DNA from: Elusimicrobiota bacterium
Lineage (GTDB): Bacteria; CG03; SLGR01; JAGXOG01
DNA length: 15,111 nucleotides
Assembly: GCA_027858455.1 (NCBI GenBank)
Contig: JAQICQ010000221.1
Location: 1-15,111 of the forward strand
Direction: 5' to 3'
Made by a program: the position numbers and the translations under genes
Shown: piece after piece, positions 1 through 6,590 of the stretch
How the letters are laid out: every line of letters begins with the position of its first letter
How positions within the stretch are numbered: the first letter of the stretch is position 1
Notes under the pieces: generated by a model
What the model saw: the letters and a program-made list of their open reading frames with translations, nothing else
Database searches by the model: none
Told to the model about the DNA's origin: nothing

Positions 1-2015
1 AAATCACGGTCATAGCCTATGGCATTATTATAACTTCTCAGGGCCTCATTAAAATATTTTTCCTCTCTTTCCTTACGGTATTTTTTCTCGTATACAGCGC
101 CGAGATTATTATACTGCCTTGCCAGTTTATTTTTAAACATTTCTTTCCGGGTAAATTCAGACATCTTTTTCTTTAATAATTCTATTGAGGCAAGAAACAA
201 TTCCGCTGCCTTCTTTAAATCATTCTTTTCCAAATACAGATAAGCCAGATTAGAATGCGCCTCAGGTAAATCAGAGCTGAACTCTATTGCTTTTAAATAT
301 AATTTTTGAGCGGCCTGTAAATCGCCTGATTTTAAAAACCCCGTTCCTAATCTGCTGTAGGCGCGGGCGTATAAGGAAATAAAATCTTTGGCAAAGAAAT
401 CGTAATAAGAGGCGGTATTGTAATTCCCTGAGTATCTGTATCTTTCAACGGTTTTAGATAAGGTATCATCCATATCCGCCTTGCTGCCTTTTTTATCTAT
501 TTTTTCTACAAGCCCGCAGGGTATAATTTCATGCCGGCTGAAAAAATCATTGCCTAGTTCCGAAGCAGCAGCAGGAGTTATATATACAGAATTATTTTCG
601 CCGTATTTCCGCACTATCCATTCTATATAGTCATTGTCGTTTATATAATCCTTTTTCCATGCTATGCCGGGGAAATCATTATTTAATTTATCCCTGTACC
701 ATTTAGCCGACAAAAGGCCTTTTGACAGCACTTTCACATCCGGTCTGAAATTTTCAACGTAACTCTTATACCATAAGGCAAACATAGTATGGTCCCTTCT
801 CATTATAATTATAGAATTTTTTTCTGCGGTATTTAATATATTATAGGCGTAATCGTCGGCAAAATGCAGGTTCTTTTTATTTGCTTTAGGATATATATTA
901 AAAATTCCGTATAAGATAATAAGCAGAGACGCCCCGTATACCCATCGGGATATAAACTTTAATTTTTTAACTATAAAAAGCAGGCCTGTCCCGGCAAAGA
1001 AAGCCAGCGCCAGTTCCGGAAAGATATACCCTACTTCTACTATTGCGTTGGCATGCGGATTTAACGGCATACGGGCAAGATAGAGAAAATATGGCCCCGT
1101 AAGCATAAATATACCGGCCAAAACAAAGCTTATTTTCCTGAATCTGAAGTTTTTAAAACCGTAATAAATTCCAAAGCCGGACAAAACCAATCCCGGCAGA
1201 GTAATATCCCTGAAAAGAGCGGTAAAAAATACTTTTAATTGAGGAATATATACCTGGGCGAGGGTAACTTCTCTGGAGACAAGATCAAGCGTGTGCCCAT
1301 AAGAACTTCTTGATACAACCTCTATGAATCTTTTAAAATCAGACGGGTCGCCCCAGTTAATAAATGGGGCGGCCTGAGCGCGGAGAGGCAGGTAGGCATA
1401 TACCGCAATCCCTGCGATAAAATATAAAACCACACTTTTAAATGGCACTCTTTTAAAAGCAGGCATGAAAAGATAAAGAGCGGCGGCCATGGGAATAACG
1501 GCAAAAAGGATAGAGAGATGACTGCCAAGAGAGAGGGCAAAGATAAAACTAAAGAGCGTGTACTTTTTTTTAATCATAAGAAAAAATAAGAATGCGCCAA
1601 AAAACAGACTCAGGGAATACATTTCCGCCACCACCGCCAACATCCAGTTCACATATGTAAATGCCGTTATTAACCCCGCAAATTCAGCAACATATATATT
1701 ATCTGTAATTTCATAAAGAGCGGCTATTATAAAAAATATTCCGGCCGCTCCCGCAAAAGCAGAAAATATATTCATGCTGTAAGCCGGATTTACCCCAAAA
1801 ACCCCTAAAAGAGTTATAAATAACTTGCCCAATATCATATATAACGGATAGCCGGGAGAATGGGCTATGCTTAGCGTATAGGCCGAAGTTATCAGCTCGC
1901 CGCTGTCCCGATAAAAAGATACCGTTGAATTTGTTGTAAAAAAGTATATTAAAAATATAACTAACGCAGTAACAGCCGGCCAGCGATATTTATTTATTAT
2001 GTTTTTTTTCTTCAT
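1..2015 (-). CDS. DUF2723 family polytopic membrane protein with C-terminal TPRs (3' end outside window)
   Basis: The frame is open from the ATG at 2015 to the left edge (671 codons) with no stop, so the C-terminus is missing. After a short basic N-terminus comes a first membrane helix (about residues 12-30), then RDSGEL (36-41) and AHSPGYPLY (51-59), the hallmark of DUF2723. Many hydrophobic helices follow to about residue 300, then a soluble part, and from about residue 555 TPR-like helix pairs (for example LPEAHSNLAYLYLEKNDLKKA). DUF2723 proteins resemble GT-C glycosyltransferases: the acidic residues in the first external loop (D37, E40) fit that fold, and the animal relative TMEM260 is a protein O-mannosyltransferase. 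A sugar-transfer role at the membrane is therefore plausible, but acceptor and donor are unknown. The start overlaps the stop of the upstream ABC ATPase gene by 4 bp (ATGA), so translation is probably coupled; I see no clear Shine-Dalgarno. Confidence 0.85.
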   Translation of the reverse strand, partial: MKKKNIINKYRWPAVTALVIFLIYFFTTNSTVSFYRDSGELITSAYTLSIAHSPGYPLYMILGKLFITLLGVFGVNPAYSMNIFSAFAGAAGIFFIIAALYEITDNIYVAEFAGLITAFTYVNWMLAVVAEMYSLSLFFGAFLFFLMIKKKYTLFSFIFALSLGSHLSILFAVIPMAAALYLFMPAFKRVPFKSVVLYFIAGIAVYAYLPLRAQAAPFINWGDPSDFKRFIEVVSRSSYGHTLDLVSREVTLAQVYIPQLKVFFTALFRDITLPGLVLSGFGIYYGFKNFRFRKISFVLAGIFMLTGPYFLYLARMPLNPHANAIVEVGYIFPELALAFFAGTGLLFIVKKLKFISRWVYGASLLIILYGIFNIYPKANKKNLHFADDYAYNILNTAEKNSIIIMRRDHTMFALWYKSYVENFRPDVKVLSKGLLSAKWYRDKLNNDFPGIAWKKDYINDNDYIEWIVRKYGENNSVYITPAAASELGNDFFSRHEIIPCGLVEKIDKKGSKADMDDTLSKTVERYRYSGNYNTASYYDFFAKDFISLYARAYSRLGTGFLKSGDLQAAQKLYLKAIEFSSDLPEAHSNLAYLYLEKNDLKKAAELFLASIELLKKKMSEFTRKEMFKNKLARQYNNLGAVYEKKYRKEREEKYFNEALRSYNNAIGYDRD

Positions 2016-2788
2016 TTATAATACGGATTAACGGGGACAGCGCTTATAAGCTTTTTTGTATAATCATTTTCAGGATTACCAACAATTTGCCCGGCAGGTC
2101 CCTTTTCTACTATTTTGCCTTTATTCATTACAATTATATTATGCGAAACTATATTAACTGCTTCAATATCGTGAGCTATAAATATTATAGTCAGCCCTTC
2201 TTCTTTATTTATCTTTTTAATTAGGTTTATTACCTGCGCCTGGATGGATATGTCCAGCGCCGAAACCGGTTCGTCGCATACAAGAAGCTCCGGTTTTAAA
2301 GCCAGCGCCCGGGCTATTGCAATCCTCTGCTGCTGTCCGCCGGAAAACTGATAGGGATAATTTTTAATATTAATTTTTTCAAGGCCTACCTTTGACAGGA
2401 TATTTCTTATCTTATCATTTTTTATCCTACCCGGACGCAGACCGGCACCGGCTGCGAGAGCCTCTCTTAGGGCATAACCTACGGTCAGCTTGGGATTAAG
2501 GGAACCTGCCGGGTTTTGAAAAATCATTTGAGCAGAACATTTTTTTGATTTTTTCGGGGACCATTTTTTCCCGGACCACTTAACTTCCCCCCCGGTAGGC
2601 TTATCAAGACCGCAAATAATTCTGCCCAGAGTGGATTTACCCGACCCCGATTCTCCCACTAATCCGAGTATCTCTCCTTTTTTGACGGAAAAATTTATTC
2701 CTGATAATGCCTTAACCCGGTCCGAACGGCGCCCTAAAAAAGTCTCTGAAAAATAGGTCTTATATATATTTTTTGCTTCCAATATCAT
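2012..2788 (-). CDS. Opp/Dpp-type peptide ABC importer, second ATPase (OppF/DppF-like)
   Basis: One of two ATPases of an oligopeptide/dipeptide (or nickel) importer; it drives uptake from the cytoplasmic face. Numbered from the chosen ATG, the 258-aa protein has Walker A GESGSGKST (45-53), Q-loop Q91, signature FSGGQQQR (148-155), Walker B LLVCDEPVS (168-176) and switch His206. The QNPAGSLNPK stretch is typical of the OppD/OppF group. I chose the ATG at 2788 because it overlaps the preceding ATPase stop as ATGA and gives the usual N-terminus MILEAKNIYKTYF; an in-frame GTG at 2800 would add four residues and looks less likely. The protein ends soon after the YTKKLISAVP segment, so it lacks the C-terminal cysteine-containing extension seen in many family members and in its partner ATPase here. 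The substrate cannot be read from the sequence. Confidence 0.92.
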   Translation of the reverse strand: MILEAKNIYKTYFSETFLGRRSDRVKALSGINFSVKKGEILGLVGESGSGKSTLGRIICGLDKPTGGEVKWSGKKWSPKKSKKCSAQMIFQNPAGSLNPKLTVGYALREALAAGAGLRPGRIKNDKIRNILSKVGLEKINIKNYPYQFSGGQQQRIAIARALALKPELLVCDEPVSALDISIQAQVINLIKKINKEEGLTIIFIAHDIEAVNIVSHNIIVMNKGKIVEKGPAGQIVGNPENDYTKKLISAVPVNPYYK

Positions 2789-3762
2789 CTCTTTATACAC
2801 CTTGTAAAATGGTTGTCATTGATTTTTTTAAGCTCAGGAAGGCTATTAAAACATATATCCCGGGAATGAGAGCACCTTGCGGCAAAAGCGCAGCCTATTC
2901 CTATACTTTCAGGGGCAGGCACTTCTCCGGGGATGGATTTTAAATCCAGCCCCGGCGCATTAAGATGCGGCAGAGCTTCTAATAAAGCTATGGTGTAAGG
3001 ATGCGCGGGAGATGTAAAAATATCTGCCGTTTTCCCTTCTTCCACAACCCGTCCGGCATACATAATATAAACCCGGTCGGCAAAGGCCGAAATAAGGTTA
3101 AGGTCGTGAGATATAAATATCTGGCTTAAATTAAAATTATCTTTTAATTCAAAGAACATATCCATAATCTTTTTCTGGACGGTAACATCGAGACTGCTCG
3201 TCGGTTCGTCGGATATTAATATGTCAGGATTATTGATTAGCGCAGCGGCGATGTTAACCCTCTGAAGCATTCCGCCCGAAAGCTGGTGCGGATATGAAAA
3301 AAGAATTTTTTGGGGCTCGGGCAAATGCACCATTTTAAGGTATTTTTTAGATATCCCGTCAATATCAATATCCTCGCATGTCTGATGATGTATCCGGTAT
3401 ATTTCCGCTAACTGTTTATTTATTCTTATTACAGGATTTAATGAACTGTACGGGTCCTGAACTACAAGCGAGATATCCTTGCCCCTTATTTTTCTCATCT
3501 CTTCTTCTTTAAGCCGGAGAAGGTCTATTGAGTTTTTCTCTATTTTAAATTCAACGGAATCGCCCGTAACTTCACCTTCAGGGAACTCTATTAATTTTAA
3601 TACAGCCAGCGCAAGAGTGGACTTTCCGCATCCGGATTCACCGGCTATAGCAATAGTTTCCCCCTTTTTTAAATCTATATTTACCGACCTTAAAGCAGGT
3701 ATTTTTATATCTTGTGCAAAATAATTTGCCGAAAGATTTTTTATTTCAAGCAGTTTCTCCAC
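2785..3762 (-). CDS. Opp/Dpp-type peptide ABC importer, first ATPase (OppD/DppD-like)
   Basis: First ATPase of the importer, expected to form a heterodimer with the downstream ATPase under the two permeases. The 325-aa protein shows Walker A GESGCGKST (41-49), Q-loop Q102 in VVQDPYSSLNP, signature LSGGMLQRV (161-169), Walker B ILISDEPTS (181-189) and switch His219. The C-terminal oligopeptide-transporter domain (about 255-325) carries Cys291, Cys297, Cys304 and Cys322, the spacing that binds a 4Fe-4S cluster in some DppD proteins. The start is a GTG at 3762, preceded by an AAAGG Shine-Dalgarno 8 bases upstream; there is no better ATG before Walker A. It lies 4 bp after the OppC-like stop and overlaps the next ATPase by 4 bp. 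Confidence 0.93.
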   Translation of the reverse strand: MEKLLEIKNLSANYFAQDIKIPALRSVNIDLKKGETIAIAGESGCGKSTLALAVLKLIEFPEGEVTGDSVEFKIEKNSIDLLRLKEEEMRKIRGKDISLVVQDPYSSLNPVIRINKQLAEIYRIHHQTCEDIDIDGISKKYLKMVHLPEPQKILFSYPHQLSGGMLQRVNIAAALINNPDILISDEPTSSLDVTVQKKIMDMFFELKDNFNLSQIFISHDLNLISAFADRVYIMYAGRVVEEGKTADIFTSPAHPYTIALLEALPHLNAPGLDLKSIPGEVPAPESIGIGCAFAARCSHSRDICFNSLPELKKINDNHFTRCIKR

Positions 3763-3766
3763 TTCT

Positions 3767-4603
3767 CTAACCTTTTTTTAAAAACTTTTTATGGGGGTCA
3801 AGATGGTCACGCAATCCCTCTCCGATAAGATTAAATGAAAGCACCGTCAGAAATATCGCTCCGGCGGGAAAAAGTATCAGCCACCACGCGCGGCTGCCCA
3901 TATAGTTTTTGCCCGAAGTAAGAATATTTCCCCATGAAGGGCTCGGCGGCTGGACGCCTAAGCCTAAAAAAGAGAGCACCGATTCGGTTAATATCGCAGA
4001 CCCTATACCCAGTGTCGCAGTTATCAATACCGGGGCTATGACATTAGGCAGCATATGGATAAACAATATTCTTACCCTGCCTATATTCATCATTTTTGCC
4101 GCCGATATATAATCTCTTTTTCTTACCGAAAGAGCTTCACCTCTCACATAACGGGTTAACCCCGGCCATGAGGTCAACCCTATAACCGCCATTACATTAA
4201 TTATATTAGGTTCCAAAAACGTAATTACCATAAGAATCAGAAAGATAGATGGAAAACAAAGCATTATATCAACTATTCTCATTATAAGATTATCTACCCA
4301 GCCTCCGTGAAATCCTGCCAAAAGACCGAGGGGAACCCCGATAAGAAGAGCTATAGTTACAGAGACAAATCCAACCAAAAGAGAAATCCGCGCTCCGTAA
4401 ATTATCCTTATAAAAACATCGCGGCCGAGCGCATCGGTACCCATAATATGTTTTGCCCCCGGTGAAGATAGACGGGCGGGAAGATCCTGCTGTAAAGGAG
4501 AGAGAGGCACTACCTGAGGTATAATAAATGTCAATAAAATAAGCAGCGCTGTAAACGAAACACCGAATAGTATCATCTTGTTTTTAAATAATTTTTTCAT
4601 CAT
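3767..4603 (-). CDS. Opp/Dpp-type peptide ABC importer, permease (OppC/DppC-like)
   Basis: Inner-membrane permease of the importer, 278 aa, normal length for the family. One N-terminal helix (about 10-32) is followed by the family signature GTDALGRDVFIRIIYGARIS (55-74), then about five more helices. The EAA-type loop that contacts the ATPase is at about 164-188 (YISAAKMMNIGR, then IHMLPN), and the SFLGLGVQPPSPSWG segment (211-225) is typical of OppC/DppC. The ATG at 4603 overlaps the OppB-like stop by 4 bp (ATGA); a second ATG follows at once (4600), so the true start could be one codon later. The downstream ATPase gene begins 4 bp after its TAG stop. Substrate class is unresolved: oligopeptide, dipeptide and nickel permeases look alike at this level. 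Confidence 0.93.
   Translation of the reverse strand: MMKKLFKNKMILFGVSFTALLILLTFIIPQVVPLSPLQQDLPARLSSPGAKHIMGTDALGRDVFIRIIYGARISLLVGFVSVTIALLIGVPLGLLAGFHGGWVDNLIMRIVDIMLCFPSIFLILMVITFLEPNIINVMAVIGLTSWPGLTRYVRGEALSVRKRDYISAAKMMNIGRVRILFIHMLPNVIAPVLITATLGIGSAILTESVLSFLGLGVQPPSPSWGNILTSGKNYMGSRAWWLILFPAGAIFLTVLSFNLIGEGLRDHLDPHKKFLKKG
3771..3775 (-). promoter_or_regulatory. Shine-Dalgarno deciding the GTG start of the first Opp ATPase
   Basis: AAAGG, the end of an A-rich run on the minus strand, eight bases before the GTG at 3762. It lies in the last codons of the OppC-like gene and is the main reason to accept the non-ATG start. Confidence 0.65.
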
Positions 4604-5571
4604 TTTTCATATCTTATTCTTGGGTCTACCGCCGCATAACCAATATCTGCTATTAAATTGCCTATTAAAGTAAGCAGAGCCATAATAACTCCCACCCCCA
4701 TTACCACAGGATAATCCCGGGACATTATAGCCCCGTAAGCAAGACGCCCCATGCCGGGCCAGGAAAATATAGTTTCAAATACTACCGACCCTCCTATCAG
4801 GGAGGGTATCAAAAGCCCGAAAAGAGTAACCAGCGGAATTAAAGCATTTCTAAATATATGCACCGTTATTATTCCCTTTTTACTGACTCCCCTGGCCCGG
4901 ACTGCTTTTATAAAATCCTGCCGCATTACTTCCAGGACAGTGGCCCTCATATATCTTGACATAAAGGCAAGTCCGCCGACCGCAGAAGTAATTACAGGGA
5001 GCACAAGGTGCTTTAAAAGGTCAAAAACCTTACCCCAAAAAGAAAGATAACTGTAATTAACCGATACCATCCCGGATATAGGAAGCCAGCCGAATTTAAC
5101 CCCAAAGACATACATCAATATCAGCGCCAGCGCAAAAGCCGGCAATGAGTAGCCGGCAAAGACCAGAACAGCCAGAAACCTGTCGGTAAAAGAGTTCTGC
5201 TTTACGGCCGACAGAACACCTGCGGGAACTGCTACGGCAAAAATTACCCCCAAAGCAAAAAGATTTAAAAGAAGCGTGGCCGGCAACCGTTCAAGAATCT
5301 TTGTCAGCACCTTGCGCCCGTCTTTAAAAGAGCGGCCGAAATCAAAAGTAATAACATTGCCAAACCATCCCGCATACTGTATATAGAGAGGCTGGTCAAG
5401 ACCGTAAAGTTTATAAAAGCGATGGCGGGCGCGGGCGTCAATATTTGGATTCATCTTAAAATCATCTACGGGAGAACCGGGAGTAAGATGCATAACCGTA
5501 AAGCTTATAACGGTAATACCTATGAGAAGCGGTATAAACATTATAAGCCGCCGGATTATGTACTTTTTCAT
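4600..5571 (-). CDS. Opp/Dpp-type peptide ABC importer, permease (OppB/DppB-like)
   Basis: Second inner-membrane permease, 323 aa, full length. The N-terminus (RRLIMFIPLLIGITVISFTV, 7-26) and the HLTPGSPVD segment (28-36) are characteristic of OppB/DppB, as are YGLDQPLYIQY (56-66) and GRSF. About six helices are visible; the cytoplasmic EAA loop is at about 219-242 (DFIKAVRARGVSKKGI, then FRNALIP). The closing part includes ETIFSWPGMGRL (266-277) and ends DPRIRYEK. The start at 5571 lies 3 bp after the DUF456 stop with no obvious Shine-Dalgarno, so coupling to the upstream gene is likely. No substrate-binding protein gene precedes it in the window, unlike many opp/dpp operons. Confidence 0.94.
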   Translation of the reverse strand: MKKYIIRRLIMFIPLLIGITVISFTVMHLTPGSPVDDFKMNPNIDARARHRFYKLYGLDQPLYIQYAGWFGNVITFDFGRSFKDGRKVLTKILERLPATLLLNLFALGVIFAVAVPAGVLSAVKQNSFTDRFLAVLVFAGYSLPAFALALILMYVFGVKFGWLPISGMVSVNYSYLSFWGKVFDLLKHLVLPVITSAVGGLAFMSRYMRATVLEVMRQDFIKAVRARGVSKKGIITVHIFRNALIPLVTLFGLLIPSLIGGSVVFETIFSWPGMGRLAYGAIMSRDYPVVMGVGVIMALLTLIGNLIADIGYAAVDPRIRYEK

Positions 5572-5574
5572 ATA

Positions 5575-6081
5575 TCAGCCGTATATATATTTTACTATTG
5601 AAACTGCGCCGAGCGCAAGGACAATAATAATTTTCAACCCAATTGCAAAAACCCGGCCTAAAAATGCTCCCCATCCGGCCCTGCCGGACTTAATAATATC
5701 TTTCCCTGATATATATTCTCCAATGAACGCCCCTAAAAATGTGCCGGCAAACATCCCGACAACAGTTCCGAGACCCGGCAAGAGCGGGGTGACAATTATA
5801 GCGCCGGCCATACCTCCGATTATTGCTCCGAATATACCTTTAGTTGAAGAACCATACTTTTTAGCGCCGAGAATGCCGGATATATACTCCATGATTTCGC
5901 CTACAACAGCAGCGAAAAAAAACCAGAGAAGAAGTTCCAGGCTTATTACTTTGAAGCCTCCTATCATAGAAAAAAGGAGTATGCCTCCGGCGGCAACAAA
6001 CGTACCGGGAAGCCCGGCAATTACCATAATCACAGAAACAAATATTATTAATATAATTATAATTACAGCCGCAATATTCAT
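5575..6081 (-). CDS. DUF456 family small membrane protein
   Basis: A 168-aa very hydrophobic protein that matches DUF456 by its pattern: an N-terminal helix leading to AGLPGT (22-27), a second hydrophobic stretch, then GAKKYGSSTKGIFGAIIGG (72-90), PLLPGLGTVVGMFAGTFLGA (99-118) with GEYISG, and a last helix near the C-terminus. Glycine-rich helices, several with GxxxG spacing, suggest tight helix packing. The family has no established function, so none is assigned. It starts at an ATG overlapping the bioY stop by 4 bp, with AAGGG about 11 bases upstream, and ends 3 bp before the permease gene, so it is probably translated with its neighbours. A link to the transporter or to BioY is only positional. 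Confidence 0.85.
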   Translation of the reverse strand: MNIAAVIIIILIIFVSVIMVIAGLPGTFVAAGGILLFSMIGGFKVISLELLLWFFFAAVVGEIMEYISGILGAKKYGSSTKGIFGAIIGGMAGAIIVTPLLPGLGTVVGMFAGTFLGAFIGEYISGKDIIKSGRAGWGAFLGRVFAIGLKIIIVLALGAVSIVKYIYG

Positions 6082-6590
6082 ACTACAATTATCCCTTTTA
6101 GCTTTTTATAAACCCCCACTCCAACTGCTATCTTGATTATTCCTCCCGGGATAAACGGAAGAACCCCCGCAGAGAACGCTTTAAGCCAGCTTAATTCGGT
6201 AACAAATTTAAGCTGGACAATACCGGCGGCATATATCACCAGCGTACCTGCTGCCATACCGGCGAGAACCTTGTTTCTCTCTGTAAAATAACCGCAGATA
6301 TAAGCCCCTGCGACAAATCCAAATATGTAACCGCCGGTGGGCCCGGCTAAAACCCCGATTCCGCTGGCTCCTTTTGAGAAAACAGGCAGGCCGGCAGCGC
6401 CGAGAAGAATATAAAAAAGCTGGCTTAAAGCTCCCGCGCTTTTCCCTAAAACAGCTCCGGCAAGAAGACAAAACAGGGTTTGTAATGTTATGGGTACAAA
6501 AGGAAGAGGTATAACAATTAAACCGCCGACGGCAGTAAGAACCGCGAAGAGCGCAATATAGGCGGGCGTCGCCCGCGGCCCTTTAAACAT
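6078..6590 (-). CDS. bioY: BioY, biotin-binding S component of an ECF transporter
   Basis: BioY is the membrane substrate-capture subunit for biotin uptake. The 170-aa protein has the family signature almost intact: IPLPFVPITLQTLFCLLAGA (27-46), GALSQLFYILLGAAGLPVFS (53-72) and GIGVLAGPTGGYIFGF (77-92), and ends with a helix containing FIPGGIIKI (146-154). Length and six-helix layout are normal. The ATG at 6590 is supported by GAGG six bases upstream, inside the end of the PHP-domain gene, which it overlaps by 8 bp; its stop overlaps the DUF456 start. No energising subunits (BioM/BioN, that is EcfA/EcfT) lie nearby, so it either uses an ECF module encoded elsewhere or works alone, as reported for some BioY proteins. 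No BirA-type operator is evident. Confidence 0.95.
   Translation of the reverse strand: MFKGPRATPAYIALFAVLTAVGGLIVIPLPFVPITLQTLFCLLAGAVLGKSAGALSQLFYILLGAAGLPVFSKGASGIGVLAGPTGGYIFGFVAGAYICGYFTERNKVLAGMAAGTLVIYAAGIVQLKFVTELSWLKAFSAGVLPFIPGGIIKIAVGVGVYKKLKGIIVV

Noticed and set aside
1322..1540. Minus-strand 72-codon frame inside the DUF2723 gene
   Set aside because: It is a shadow in another frame; the DUF2723 frame through the same bases is open and shows the family motifs.
5462..5674. Minus-strand 70-codon frame over the DUF456/OppB-like junction
   Set aside because: It overlaps two well-supported genes in another frame, has a Tyr/Arg-rich product and no family features.
5522..6136. Plus-strand open frame of 204 codons
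   Set aside because: It lies antisense to DUF456 and neighbouring ends. Its Pro/Ile/Ala-rich product is the mirror of Gly-rich hydrophobic codons on the minus strand, and it shows no domain or ribosome binding site.
6208..6471. Second minus-strand frame overlapping bioY
   Set aside because: Rich in Arg/Ser/Cys with no recognisable motif, while the overlapping frame is a clear BioY.
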